A stretch of 64,000 bases of DNA, from the NCBI GenBank assembly GCA_964019415.1, contig OZ025885.1:562501-626500 (forward strand), in the 5' to 3' direction. The notes below the pieces were generated by a model that saw nothing but the letters and a program-made list of their open reading frames with translations, was not told where the DNA came from and made no database searches. The stretch is from Ianthella basta (lineage: Eukaryota; Porifera; Demospongiae; Verongiida; Ianthellidae). Made by a program: the position numbers and the translations under genes. Below are positions 20,601-31,230 of the stretch, piece by piece. How positions within the stretch are numbered: position 1 is the stretch's first letter; each line of letters begins with the position of its first letter.

Positions 20601-21152
20601 GAGCTACAACAAAGTTTGGTGAGGTTCAAATGGAAGGGGTTAGATGCTGAGGCCGTGAGTGGGTTGACATTGAAAGAAGTAAAGCAGGTGTTGAAGGACA
20701 TAGCATGGAGGGAAGTGAGAGAAGTATGGAGGGAAGCAGCTAGGGAACGGCCAAAGCTGGAAGTGATTGGGAGTTTAATGGATGCTGAATGCAAGGCGCG
20801 GTGTGTGGAGATAGAGTGTAAGATGCAAAGGAGGATGATGGTGAAACTACGAGGGGGAACAGCAGAATTAAGGGTAGAAACTGGCAGATGGTGTGGGTTA
20901 AGTAGGGGCGAACGACTTTGTAAGAACTGTGACAGTGGTGAAGTGGAAGATGTCAAGCACTTTGTGTGCCGGTGTGTATTTGTGGCAGAAGAGAGGAGAG
21001 AAATGGCAAGGCTGATGAATGAGATAGTGGTGGGATGGGAGAGCATGAAGGATGATGACAGGGTGATATGGGTACTGGAGGAGGCATGCAAAGATGGAAG
21101 AGTGCGGAAGGCGCTGCAGAGGATGTGGCAGAAAAGGACAAGCTGCCCTTAA
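17634..21152 (+). CDS. LINE ORF2, APE-type endonuclease and reverse transcriptase (unit 2)
   Basis: 1172 codons, intact. The frame opens at GTG overlapping the ORF1 stop; the first ATG is at 17,721, just before MCWNVCGWG. Endonuclease motifs: VVALVETWL, ICGDFNAR (about residue 184), VVDYCLVS and TPDHSLM. Reverse transcriptase motifs: FRGISLLP, FIDFKKAYDRVDR (about 672), GLRQGCILSPLLFSLYIN (about 731), YADD (about 771) and YKYLGCVI. A C-terminal zinc-knuckle-like CKNCDSGEVEDVKHFVCRC lies near 1095-1112. It nicks target DNA and primes cDNA synthesis. No frameshift is seen, so it could be competent or only recently silenced. Confidence 0.9.
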   Translation: MKATGEVAGGGEEEGLFADVGTRGEGRLSMMCWNVCGWGRGGGEMEKMREGHDMRAKVIDFYKPDVVALVETWLRGEEEIAVEGYRWFGRNRRNLHRKAVRGSGGVGLLVREEVLEKWAVEVIDADIEDILWVKLSQGNEDTLILAACYIPPESSSRGQGAEETLQLLSEQVAKFCSQGPLIICGDFNARCGELNTDRDGIPPRKVIDGVKNSQGEALVDFLRSTSMTEVNGRKGRDAFTCVSGKGCSVVDYCLVSKENFHIIENFKVTTMSESVEEMDCRGVVTRTPDHSLMSWEVATDWVSGMEEGKEEGELKDGMVKRYAVPEGYLEGEVERVRLLTDKVETAGNDQEVIDEIYGELTEMMRQGLVEMKVKRGKGGQPWFTKEIAKLRKAFHRAEREWLECNGSDAKRGKRRDYVEKRREYKKAVSRAKRSFDESRRNELDRVIRNPKKWWRMARKLGLTNGKKKRSDIGKVYDELGVVRQGKEAVGVWKRYFQNVLNEGGRSEVQGDEGGEEVNGGNELLNEDVTREEVKQALDTLKRKAAPGSDRLTAEMVCSDVLVDFWCSLFSWCWKNGMVPSEWRRSTVVPIPKRSRSGVCKTEDFRGISLLPVAYKAMCSIAQNRLVHVVEERKLVAEEQGGFRKGRGCRDQLMTLVLLGQVKAVTKTGMFASFIDFKKAYDRVDRGKLWRCLEGMGLGGRLSAFLKAVYEDVSCEVKVGEGRSEPFKVTCGLRQGCILSPLLFSLYINSLITKLKEAGVGVKCRGQLISVLLYADDAVILAEDEKSMKHGLNTLVEWCNEWSVEVNVEKCGVMHVRRTGMKRTEEKFDVGGEEIAVVQEYKYLGCVIDEHLQGTRMVEERGKAGARALSDWLRRCRATVGEVRGATFVRLMESLVESVLLYGAEVWGCGAQLGPVENVQMRAARIFLGVGRLHPLVSLQFEMNMLPMKWVAMKRSIEFWVQVMRMTDGRLLKVVMLEALEVGCKVRWVKELQQSLVRFKWKGLDAEAVSGLTLKEVKQVLKDIAWREVREVWREAARERPKLEVIGSLMDAECKARCVEIECKMQRRMMVKLRGGTAELRVETGRWCGLSRGERLCKNCDSGEVEDVKHFVCRCVFVAEERREMARLMNEIVVGWESMKDDDRVIWVLEEACKDGRVRKALQRMWQKRTSCP

Positions 21153-21398
21153 AGAACTATGCCCATTGTGATTCTTTTGACACTGTTACATTTAATTATA
21201 TTATAGTGCTGCATGGGGCTGACACCCTAGTGTTTGTATTATACAACACGGTGCACTTAAATAATAATATATCATATATAGGTACATCAGTGTAGACAAT
21301 CATAGCGTATTTCTACTTAGTGATGCATTTAATATTATAAACATACTTAAACCAAGTCATGTTTTCTATAGAAACTCATTTATGTTGCAATATTGCAA

Positions 21399-22930
21399 AT
21401 GGCCGCCGACAGACGTTGTCAGTTGATCGCCTGCCACACTGAGCAGAAACTGCAGATAGACTTGCCACACGGAAAGGTGAGGCTTGTGTTAAATGATCTT
21501 CAGTGTTGTGCCTACCACTGTAGTAATTATTGTGACTTGTTCTATGATGGAACGAGACTAGGATGTAGCATGATTCGCAGTGAGGTCGGTCACGGTGTTA
21601 ATTATATTGAAGTGCAGCAGAGCAGTCCAATGCTTTCTGCCGGTACCCGTAGCGCAGTGTACTAAGCTGTGATGGAATCCCATACGTGGTGATCTGTATG
21701 GCCTAGTCTCACGTGACTGGACTGATAAAGGCCATTATCAGTGACCCACAAGTGGCCATCTTAGACAGGTTCCATTGTATTGCATAATGTCATACAAAAT
21801 GGAGACTGGAAGTGGTCTAGGGCTTGAGACCAATGTTGTACTGTTTAGGCTCTAATATTTGCAGGGCAAAAATATCAAGAATCGCTGTTTGGAAGTGTAA
21901 TTAGCAATTTTATTTTGCAAATGGTTGCCTGGCTACTTGTATTGGTGACATATAAAATGTATTTGAATACTGCAAGTCTAAAGCATGAAATTTTTGCCAG
22001 AATATATTTTGCAACTGCTGACTGCCTTGCAAAATTTGTGAAAATAATGTCCCACGACAATTAGAGCTTACACGGTATGTAATGTGCAGTGATCACCTGC
22101 AGTTGTTTATGAAATGTAAGGTAGCACCTCTAATTGTAATGTGTCTGTCTTTCTGTCTGTCTGTCTGTCCATCTGTCACGTGCAGTCTGTTGTAGTTGGC
22201 CGTGGACCCGAGACCCTCATCAAGGACAAGTGCTGTTCTCGTTCACAGTTGGAGTTGACGGCTGACTGCTCCTCCAGAGAGGTGAAGGTGATACAGCTTG
22301 GAGTGAACCTATCACGTGTTGGAGGCTCACTGCTGGCACAAGAAGAGGAGATGTTACTGGGGCAGTCAGGCACAATTGAGTTGGTTCCAGATGGTGACAT
22401 GTTCGTAGTGTTCTTCACCGATGAAGTGAGGAGTGACCCGAGGGAAGATGGTGAGGATGAGACTCCATTGGCAAAGAGGAGGAAGACAGAGAGTGCAGGT
22501 GACACTGACCAGGCTAGGAGCAGAAGTGAAGGAAAGAGACACATTCAAATGACACTGACACAGCTTCGACCTGTCTCTGACCAATCAGGTGTCCCTGTGA
22601 GGTCAGGTGGTAGTCACATGACTGGTTCTTGGAGGTGGATTGACTCAGTGATGATGTACACATTTGGAGTTGCGTCAGATGGCGACAATGATGGATCTGT
22701 AACAGGGAAGGCGGCCATTTTTGACCTCGACTACACCCTTATATGCACCCAGAGTGGTAAGAAGTTTGCCAAAGATGCTGAAGACTGGAAGTGGCTGTTC
22801 CCGTGTGTTCCCAACAAGCTTAGGGACCTGCAGCAGAAAGATGGCTACCAAATTGTGATCGTTTCAAACCAATTGGGACTCAAAGGCAATCCGGCAAAGG
22901 TGAGTAAGTTTAAACAAAACATGAGGCCAT
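21399..22930 (+). pseudogene. PNKP: Truncated PNKP copy (unit 2)
   Basis: Exon 1 is 21399-21476 and exon 2 starts at 22186 (FHA domain, linker, IFDLDYTLI). It stops at the shared breakpoint. Here GAGAGTGAGTTTAAG of the other copies reads GTGAGTAAGTTTAAAC, creating a near-perfect donor (AAAG at 22,899, then GTGAGTAAG). Without splicing the frame ends at 22,950. The LINE separates it from its original promoter. The catalytic core is incomplete and the kinase domain absent. Confidence 0.75.
21727..21777. mobile_element. Remnant of the TA-flanked MITE (unit 2)
   Basis: Only the right end survives (AAGTGGCCATCTTAGACAGG through TTCCATTG); the rest is deleted. The same remnant is in unit 4 (about 45,049-45,099). 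Confidence 0.6.
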
Positions 22931-23052
22931 CTTTAGAGTATGTTGTTTGATATGTACTCTGAGTGGGCATTGCAAGTTAAACTCATTCTCCAACCTAAAG
23001 CCCATTCTCTACACTGTGCACCCCTTCCTCCCTCCCTCCCCCCACCCCACAG

Positions 23053-25811
23053 TGCAAGGTGTGTATGTCGGCTGTCAAACAGATCCACTCTCTCTGGAAT
23101 TACGCTTATCATCCTTCTCTTCTACAAGTACCTCACTGACAGCAGCTTCTACTTAATGAGCTGCCTCAGATTGCAGGATGGAGTGGACTATGTGAGAGCA
23201 ATACATGTCATGTTTGGACTAGGGCTAGCTTACTCACACTGTGCTTCCATGATGTTTTACATAGTGTAAAAATGTTACACTTGGCAGAATGTGAGACTAT
23301 GGTAGATTTGGTGTACAATGTTACAGATCAACTGAAGCTTCTGATCTTTAGTTCAGTTCTTTCAGATTCTGCATCTGACTTGTGTCTGAAGTCCACCTGT
23401 CAAATCCAGGCAGAGTGGCCTTAATTCTCAGTGTATAGTGTGTGTATGCTGTTTGATATGTACTCTGAGTGGGCATTGCAAATGTAAACTCATTCTCCAA
23501 CCTGAACCTCACCTCACCTCTCTGCACCCTCTCCCCTCCCCCCTCCCCCCCCCCCCCCCACAGGTAAACCGCTTCACTGGTCAGCCCTGCTTCTCTGCAC
23601 CCCACGTGGAACTCTTTGTCTTCTCCATCTTGATCACCCTCAGCATCGTGGCCCCTCTTCCCTTCTTCTTCATGGTCTTCACCTGCAAACACTTTAAGGT
23701 ACGTATGTGTGTGGGGAGTTCATGCCACTTCAGAAGTTAGTGTACTGTGCATAAAATAGCTAGCTCAGACAGGCACCACATTCTCTGTGTCTTCTTTCCC
23801 CTCTCCATTCTCTCTCCCTCTCTGTTTCCATCTCGCTGTCTTCATCTCCCTTCCTTCTCTCTCTTTCCCTCTCCATCTCCCTTTCCCCCCTCTCCCCTCT
23901 CTCTCTCCATCTCCCTCTCTCTCCCCCCCTCTCCCTTCTCCCTCTCAATCTCCCTCTCCCTCTCCCTCTCCCTCTCCCTTACTCCTGTAGCGCACAATGC
24001 ACTTCAGTGATGCCCTGTCAAAGGGGATGCGTGTCCAATTTCGCTGGTATGCTGCTTGGGACATCCTGAGGAGGGTCCTCTTTGTGGTTGTGGCACTCCT
24101 TCCCGGTATCATCATTCCACATCGTTTGGTGAGCACGCTCTGTGTGGTGTAGCCATTTTACGATCCTGGCTGTGTTGTCATGGATACCCCAGCATGCAGT
24201 TGTTTTCACTTGCCATGCAACCTGTAGTTTATGTACATGTTTGTAATGCCTGTGTGTTAAGTGTATATTTAATACATTCCAACTTTGCATTAGTCCTATA
24301 CATTGCCACTACATACACATTTATATACAGTTTCTACATATGTGCAGTTTCCACTGTCCTTTGCCGCCCATCTGCTATAATTTATTCAGTTGACTGTGGT
24401 TTGGTATGAGACCCTGTCTCGGTGCACTGGTGCACTTTGCTCAATATCAGGGATAAAGCTTGTAATCTGCTGTTGCTAAGTCCACACACAGGCTCAGCTG
24501 TGTTTAACTGTCGCTTGCTTACTTCTGCAGCTGTTGCTTAGCCTCTTTGAGTTAATGCTTTTGGTGCACTGTTTGTCTCACCTCACCCTCTCTCCCTCCC
24601 CTCTCCTCTCCCTCCTCATCTCCCACTTGTTTCCCCTTCCCCCACAGCTCACCCTGCTGTTCTTTGAGGTTGTGATGTTGGTGGTGCACTGTCTCTCCAA
24701 GCCGTATGAGGCGAAGTGGATTAATGTTGTAGAAGCACTCATCTTACTGGACCTCTTTGTTGCCACGGCAGCCATCTTGCAGCGACAGGACCGTTACATT
24801 CCGAGGTGGCTCGGTAGTGTGGTGGTGATACTACCGTTTGTGTATGCTGCAGCAGTGGGGACCTACTTGGTGGGGAAGTACTTATGGTGAGTTGCATGGA
24901 ACTGCAGTAGGGTGCTTATAAGGGAATCTGGTACCAACAGGATTGAGACAGCCATTTTTAGTGATGTGTATATATATTCATGTATGTACATAGCTATGTT
25001 CAGCTGAAACTGTATGCATACAAATATTCTTAAGCGTAAACACAGCTAGGCCGTTGGAAGAGGGCCATGTTCGAAGACAGATGGAAGAAGGCTAAGTCCG
25101 AAGACCTCTTGGCAACGCGTCGACAAGACACAACCGGCGTTGTTACTGTCTGTAGCCCTTTGAAATGACATAGGGCTGGAAAGAAAGTGGCGTCGCCAGG
25201 AATTGAACCCAGGACATCTGGCTTTAGCTGCTAGTGCTCTAGCCACTGAGCTACGACTGACAAATACAAATATTCAAGGGATTTATATTTCATGGATCCT
25301 TTTCTTGGCATGAGGATTTCATGAAGCCCTTGTATCCCCCTAATGTATAATGACAGTAGGGGAATTTTGCATTTTTAGATTTGCAAAAATGTTCCACAAA
25401 ATGACCTATCTTGTGTACATGTAGAGCATACTGTGTGCATATGTTTAGTACTGTTCCACCTAATGTATGTTTCAACTCACAGTGTGTATATCCACCTAGC
25501 TCCTTCCATCTCTTTATGTATGTATCTAATGTACTTTATCACACAGGGCCCACTGCCTTGCTGCAAAGTGGAAGGAGAGGCTGTCTGTCTTTCTCTCTCC
25601 TACAAACTGGAAGTCACCATTCCCAAGCAGGTCTGGAGCAGATGAGGAAGACCGATCTGCCTTCTATGCCAGTCATTTATTGAATGAAAGTGATGAGTTG
25701 CCATGGTTACCACGGATGGCTCCTCGTGTATCTCGGACTACACGTACTGACAATTGGGACAGACAGGCTCTGTTCCAGGAGTCTCTTTTAAGCCATGATG
25801 ATGAAGACTAG
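23053..25811 (+). CDS. Membrane-protein 3' exons, open copy (unit 3)
   Basis: Exons 23053-23191, 23564-23698, 23991-24128, 24648-24886 and 25547-25811 keep every splice site, phase and the full tail ending HDDED. The upstream exon present in unit 1 (81-223) and any known start are absent; the sequence upstream is a truncated PNKP. It may therefore be a transcribed fragment, a chimera or a relic. A 13-nt or longer poly-C run precedes the second of these exons, and pyrimidine-rich (TCTCCC)n precedes the third. Confidence 0.5.
25030..25263 (-). mobile_element. tRNA-derived SINE with 12-bp target duplication (unit 3)
   Basis: Minus strand: GTCGTAGCTCAGTGGCTAGA (A box) and GGGTTCAATTCC (B box). 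It is flanked on both sides by ATACAAATATTC (25018-25029 and 25264-25275), which defines the insertion exactly at 234 bp. The rest of the element is unrelated to tRNA. Confidence 0.8.
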
Positions 25812-26548
25812 TTGTATCATTTGATGTAACTACATTTTATTTAAGATTTTCTGTTTTTGTATTGCGTTATTCTGAATGGTAGACAATTTGCCTTGCTGTA
25901 CAACAGAGAACAGGTGCTCTTTAATTTCCTTTCTATTTTAATGAACTACACATACCACAGGCCCATATGCACCATACAGTTTAATGCTGGCAGTAATACA
26001 TTGCAGGTATTTGTATGCATGATCACATGACGGATTGTATGATGATGTGATGTATTCAATGCTGCCGTCCATGCATTGGATAATATTATATATACCACAG
26101 TCATGGTACTGACTGCACTAGCTATAGCTAAATATGCATGCATGCATTCTGACAGGTAGCTATATAGCTTTATAGCACATCCATACAGTGAAACCTGTCT
26201 GTCTAGATCTGTCATATTGAGGTAGATTTAGCTATACAGTGTGTACAGAAGAGCTTGCTCTACAGAGGTGTAGCTAGCTAGCTACAGGTGCTGTTGGGTA
26301 TTCTCTGCATGGACCTTAGCTAGCTCTGCATGCAGGGGGTTAGCTAGGAGGCCATAGCAAAACATGTGGGCCTGGTGGGTGCATTCATTGTAGCTACATT
26401 TTGAGTGACCACATTCTTTAATGACAGGTCTCATGTAGCTATCTATAAAATTGCATACATGTAGCTATAGCTAGCTACCCTTCAACCAGTGTCCAGTTCC
26501 ACAGATACAGGCTGAAAGGACTCAGCAACATCATGTTCACTGGTCAGT

Positions 26549-26640
26549 GCATGTGTGTAGACCGGCTAGCTAGCTAGTGAGTGCATGTGTGTAGACCGGC
26601 TAGCTAGTGAGTGCATGTGTGTAGACCTGATAGCTAGCTA
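26549..26640. repeat. 30-bp minisatellite, about 3 units (unit 3)
   Basis: Same unit as in the other copies, reduced to about three repeats, the shortest allele of the array. Confidence 0.9.
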
Positions 26641-26843
26641 GCGAGAGCACACACACGTATGTGGTCCTACTAGCTAGCTATGGCTATCCACTATACCACA
26701 GTCTGGTCACGCAAGCCTGCACCGGCCACACACCACTAGCTCCACAGTGTACGTGCTTACCTAGCACGTGCATACGTATGCACGTGTGCAGTTGTGTACA
26801 AGAACCTGGAAGGGGGTTCCCCGGCTGTTCCTCGAGACTAAAG

Positions 26844-29800
26844 ATGGCTGTCAGTAGCGAGGCGGTTTTGGGAAAGTTCCACCCAAAGTGTGGGAATAGC
26901 GTGACATTGAGCGAAGACAGGCGAACTGCGAGTGGTGGCAACTATTTAAGGCTTTACGCTGGATTCTCAAACGACCCCATTCCTAAAAAACAGCAGTTTT
27001 CAGTCAAGATATTGCAGAAGGGCAGTAAATATGTAAGTCCGATCAGTGCAGCCTCCATCCCTCACACATTAGACGCACCTTACATGGCTGGAGGTGCTGT
27101 GCATGTAATCCACTGCTGCCTATTGTATACTGTGATGACGTAGAAGGGATGTAGCTAGCGTGGTTCACACAAGGAGCTGGAGAGAGTGTTGAAGTGATTG
27201 AAGTGTTGTTTGATTGATTCAGTCTGCTGAATCTCCTGTACTGATGTACTCATCAGTTGTGGGTGATGTGAAGTGGCCACTGATGTCACTGCTATCCTTG
27301 CACTTCTCCTTACACATCTGTTCATCTTGCTCATGTGCAGATGTTGTTCCTTTTTCCTCCTCTCATCTTGGCTAGTAGATGAGTCCTCACTTAACATTGC
27401 TATATCCGTCAATATTTCTGTATCAGCTACACAAATGCCTCGTTTCCTTATAATGTCTCTTCTTACATGCATGCCTGTCAGATTCCATAGCTACGTATGT
27501 CCTAGAGCTGCGTGGGACTAAGGTTTGATGTAAACTGCCAATTATTGACTGGTACCTATTATCAACTGGTAGTATCCTGAAACATGCATGGATAGTTCGT
27601 GGATGTTTATGGGAACTGTAAACAGGGTGATAGACTTTTGTGCATCGATAGAAGGCTTCCCTAAGACTCTGGTAAACACTAGCCGTCGGCTTTAAAAGAG
27701 GAAAGGACTTCTTTACAAGAAATGTATTATTATTATTTTTTAGCTGGCCAGAAAACAGCAATCAATAATTATAATAGGCACACATGTGCACTTTCTGTTA
27801 CATAATAGGCAATGAAATTAGAAAGTAATTGCAGCATATTTGTCGATAATACTGATTGTGTTACAAGAAAATTGTGCAACCCAGCGCAAGAGTAAACTTC
27901 AACATGTCTTGTCTGAACGCATTTATAACTCGTGAACGGTAACAGCTTTCCTCTCAAAATCTGCTATACTAACGTGGCACACCTTGCTCTCCAATCCTGG
28001 AAAATCCCAGATTGCTGGGTTGTTGTGAAGCAAAGTTACTGAACCATTTCTGTGAATCGGTCGATAATTGGCATAGGTGTTTGTACGTGCAGTCAATAAT
28101 TGGTACACGATGAGTCAACTGGTCATTTAGCTATTTTTCGCTGCAATAATCAAGCTTCTGCCTCATCTTCAGTTACGCTGCAAGGCATGAAAAGCGGTCA
28201 ATCATTTGTAGCTTACGCTAGCTAGCTATGACTAGCTCTGTTCTAACATTGATCGAACGATTTCTTTGATAGCAACACAGCTAAATCAAGTAACATTTTT
28301 ATTACTTGCTTTGTTCACTCCTCTTTACATGTCTAGCCCTTCTCGATACAATTCTGAGTAGGCAGCCATTTTAGTGACATCATACTTATACTATGAATAA
28401 CTGTATACCGTTTCTAAACATGAATGATTCAGAAGCTTACCCGACACAATTGAGGCTTGTTCATTAGAAGCTTTGAATAGTAAAACGAACATTTGTTCCT
28501 GCGTTAATCTGACCTTTCATCTCTACATTTCTATGCATGTATGTACTGTCTGTCAGACTACATAAAGCCATTCAATAGTGTTCCTTGTACTGTGTATGGA
28601 CTACAGTATTGGTCCCATGTGTATACTGTGTCAGTTGTTGAGATGTTAGTTTGATGTGATAATACATCTAGTGTGCTGTGTTGTCTGGATGTTCAATTGC
28701 AGTATCTTGGTATTGGTGTCACAACCAAAAGTCCAGACAGTGGACCACTGCCACAGGGGTGGAATGACATTGACAACAGTGACCAGTACTGGTGTGTTGT
28801 GATTACTATTAGTAGCTGTACAGCATACCACAAGGGACAGGTGAGAGTACTGCAGTGGGACCTGGATGACTCATCAGGCAACACATTTGGTGTTGCTGTG
28901 TCAGAGAAAGGAGAGCTCCATCTCTACCACAATGGGAGGGATGTGGGTGTGGCATGGGAGGGGCTACCCGCAGACAAACCATTGTGGGGATTTGTGGACC
29001 TGCCTGGTGGTTGGAAGGTGGAGACAAACTACATGATTGCAAAGGGTGAGGCTGAGGGTGAGGCTGTGACGTGAAGTGGTGAAGTTGTGTGTGGTGTGAT
29101 GTTTGTGAGTCTTCCATTTGTACATGTTACTGTCACTTGTACTTTACACTTCACATGGCTGTTGTGTGAAAGTGACAGATATTGCTTCATACATTCCATA
29201 ATGTCATCATCCATTTCATGTGAGTGTGAAATGACACAGCCTCTGTTGGATACGCACATGTTGTACATCCCACCTACAGGCCACCCCCAGGACTATGCTG
29301 GGAAGAGCTACCACTTTGTGGAGAGGCCACCTGAGGGACTGATCTGTGCTGTGTGTCAGGCACTGTCACACGACCCAGTGCAGGCCAACTGTTGTGGCAA
29401 CGTGTATTGTGCAAGGTGCATTGAGAAGTGGAAGACCAGATCGAAATCCTGCCCCACATGCAGAAGCACCGAACAGTCTGAGCGACCTTTCACTGTTTTT
29501 GAAGACAGGAGAGCATACCGCGATGTCAGGTGCCTAGCTGTGCATTGCCCCAATCAGTGTGATGGCTGTGACAAGAAAATTGAACTTTCTGAAGTACAGA
29601 ATCACCTCACCTCAGACAACGGCTGCCCCCTTCAGGTTGTGGACTGCGGCAACAAGTGCGGACACATGTACTGGCGAGTTGCTATGAAGAAGCACATGAC
29701 ATCCGAGTGTCGTCTGCGTCGTAAGAAGTGCCAGTACTGTCCTCTCGTCTCCACTTATGAACAAGTCACTGGAGCTCACTTGAAGGAGTGCCCTAGCTAC

Positions 29801-30154
29801 CCTCTCAACTGCCCCAACAAGTGTGGTGCTCAGGGTCTCACTCGTAGCACTGTCCCCGCCCACCGTGAGGTGTGTCCACTCCAGCAAGTGGAGTGTGAGT
29901 ACAAGCGCTTTGGCTGTGCTGTAGTCCTGCTGAGGAAGGAAGTGGAGGGACATCTGCAGACATCAGTGCAGGACCACCTCCAATTGACCAAGAGGAGACT
30001 GGAGCAGATGGAGGAGAGAGCAGATGAGCAGGAGACACAGCTCAGGGAGGTGAAGGATAGGGTAGAGGAGGAGAGAGCTAAGCGCCAGCTGATGGAGACA
30101 CGACTCAAAGAGGTGGAGGCTACATTGGCTCATTTCATGGCCAGAATGGACTGA
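26844..30154 (+). CDS. NHR-RING-TRAF zinc finger protein (unit 3)
   Basis: Exons 26844-27032, 28703-29045 and 29280-30154 give 468 aa. Exon 1 variable part is GGNYLRLYAGFSNDPIPKKQ; exon 2 variable part is QGWNDIDNSDQYWCVV then TISSCTAYHKGQ. Both differ strongly from units 1, 2 and 5. RING and TRAF fingers are nearly unchanged; a CDG-type three-residue insertion (CDGCDKKIEL) and a longer coiled coil (REVKDRVEEERAKRQ) distinguish units 3 and 5. The first intron is enlarged to 1.67 kb. Confidence 0.85.
27300..28515. other. About 1.2-kb extra segment in the NHR-RING first intron (unit 3)
   Basis: Units 3 and 5 share this AT-rich block; units 1, 2 and 4 have a short unrelated stretch instead. It holds a minus-strand frame (27,155-27,472, containing SEDSSTSQDERRKKEQ) that is broken by a stop in unit 5. 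No terminal repeats or recognisable gene are seen. It could be an old insertion or an ancestral intron lost elsewhere. Confidence 0.4.
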
Positions 30155-30657
30155 CTAGAATAGTGTGGCAAAGTTTTTTTGAAGATGTAAAAATATCATT
30201 AATTGCTCACACTGTACATAGTTGTGTGAATACATCTATTGTAGGTTTGTAGTTGACTCGAATTTTGGATATTATACCTGTTTTGCTTTCTCATACAGTC
30301 TAGATCTGTAGCTTTTAATTTGTTGCTTTTTGTAGAATGCAGTACAGAGACTATAGCTTACTTATAAATATTGTTGACATCAGATTAGATTATTCTCACT
30401 ATGTATGTAAAGTATTGTATAGTGATTGAATCATTGTTGCTGGATTATATAAAACTATATTATAATGTGGTAACATAGAACATAGCTGATCGAGGTGCCA
30501 TTAATTGCAAGTGCATGCATAATTTAAAATATACAAAAAATGAAGACCAAGGTAGCATAGCTTGAAGTGTTATGCATTGCGCAAGTCATACACGTACCAT
30601 ACATGAGATGACACAAATATATATTGACATAACAGTTGATCCTCTCAACAGTCGTGT

Positions 30658-31230
30658 TCAGTAGTCTGCGTTCTCTGGTGGTTGGTAGTCTGCAATGGGA
30701 GGTGTGTGGGCGGGGCCTGTTCGCACAAATGGTAGAACGTCTGTCCTCAGCTGTGTCGCCTGCAGGTACAGAGGAAGGGAGAGACGTCTGAGCTCTCTCA
30801 GCGCCTTCTTCCTGCTCTCCACCATCCCTCGCAGTCGTACATGTTCCTGCTTCTGCTGCTCCATCGTGTATCGCGTCCACTCCTTCACTAGGAGATGGCG
30901 CTTTTCTGCCTCTTCCGCGCTTATCTTTGATGGGGGGCGTTTACGCATTGGGTTGAGCATTTCCGGGTCAAGAGGCTCTCCTCGTCTCGCTACTTTCATG
31001 AGCGCTTCATGATAGGCTTTCTCCGCCTCTAATTTCTTCAACTGTTCCTTGCGCATCTCACGTTGGAGGTCCTTCTTGCTCTTCTTTTGTTTCTTTGCCT
31101 TTTTCGTTTTGCTTCGAGCAAGTACTAAGGAATTAGAAGAAGGAACGTTCTGACGCAAACTCCGTCCGTACCAGTTCCACGCTGTGCATTGGTCCAGCAA
31201 CACTTGACAAAAGAAATTTCTAACGGCCAT
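30658..31230 (-). CDS. MRPL40: Mitochondrial ribosomal protein mL40 (unit 3)
   Basis: 190 aa, intact, almost identical to unit 1. Small changes only, such as RKRPPSKISAEE and GPAHTPPIADYQPPE. Divergent from the PNKP fragment with an uninterrupted 149-bp promoter (31,231-31,379) that keeps the 14-bp palindrome next to the PNKP ATG. Confidence 0.85.
   Translation of the reverse strand: MAVRNFFCQVLLDQCTAWNWYGRSLRQNVPSSNSLVLARSKTKKAKKQKKSKKDLQREMRKEQLKKLEAEKAYHEALMKVARRGEPLDPEMLNPMRKRPPSKISAEEAEKRHLLVKEWTRYTMEQQKQEHVRLRGMVESRKKALRELRRLSLPLYLQATQLRTDVLPFVRTGPAHTPPIADYQPPENADY

Larger units (their letters stand above)
16913..21274 (+). mobile_element. Non-LTR retrotransposon (LINE), two ORFs, in mL40/PNKP promoter (unit 2)
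   Basis: About 4.36 kb flanked by a 7-bp target duplication TATATAG (16906-16912 and 21275-21281). The uninterrupted site is seen in units 1, 3 and 5 (AAATATTATATAGG). It ends in a short TAA-type tail (AAATAATAATATATCA), has no LTRs and encodes ORF1 and an endonuclease/reverse transcriptase ORF2. The layout fits the CR1/L2/Jockey-like group; the clade is not determined. The 5' end appears truncated within ORF1. Confidence 0.85.
9887..22930 (+). repeat. Tandem duplication unit 2
   Basis: Same gene order as unit 1, enlarged by a 4.36-kb LINE. The junction reads from PNKP directly into sequence resembling the intron upstream of the membrane-protein exon beginning VNRF. Its intergenic stretches (12,478-13,232 and 15,900-16,313) match those described for unit 1. 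Confidence 0.8.
11290..25745. repeat. Large recent segmental duplication, copy A (near-identical to 34,612-49,069)
   Basis: About 14.45 kb repeats at an offset of 23,322-23,324 nt with only scattered single-base differences (for example near 15,650, 22,290, 24,411) and a 2-nt poly-C length change. It includes the LINE. Divergence rises abruptly outside both ends. Confidence 0.85.

Noticed and set aside
19928..21091. 387-codon minus-strand frame over the LINE
   Set aside because: Shadow of ORF2, Ser/Thr/His-rich in translation as expected for the complement of a purine-rich coding strand.
25030..25040. Shared 3' tail between the SINE and the LINE (CTTAA plus AT-rich end)
   Set aside because: The match is only about five to eight nucleotides, too short to link the two elements.
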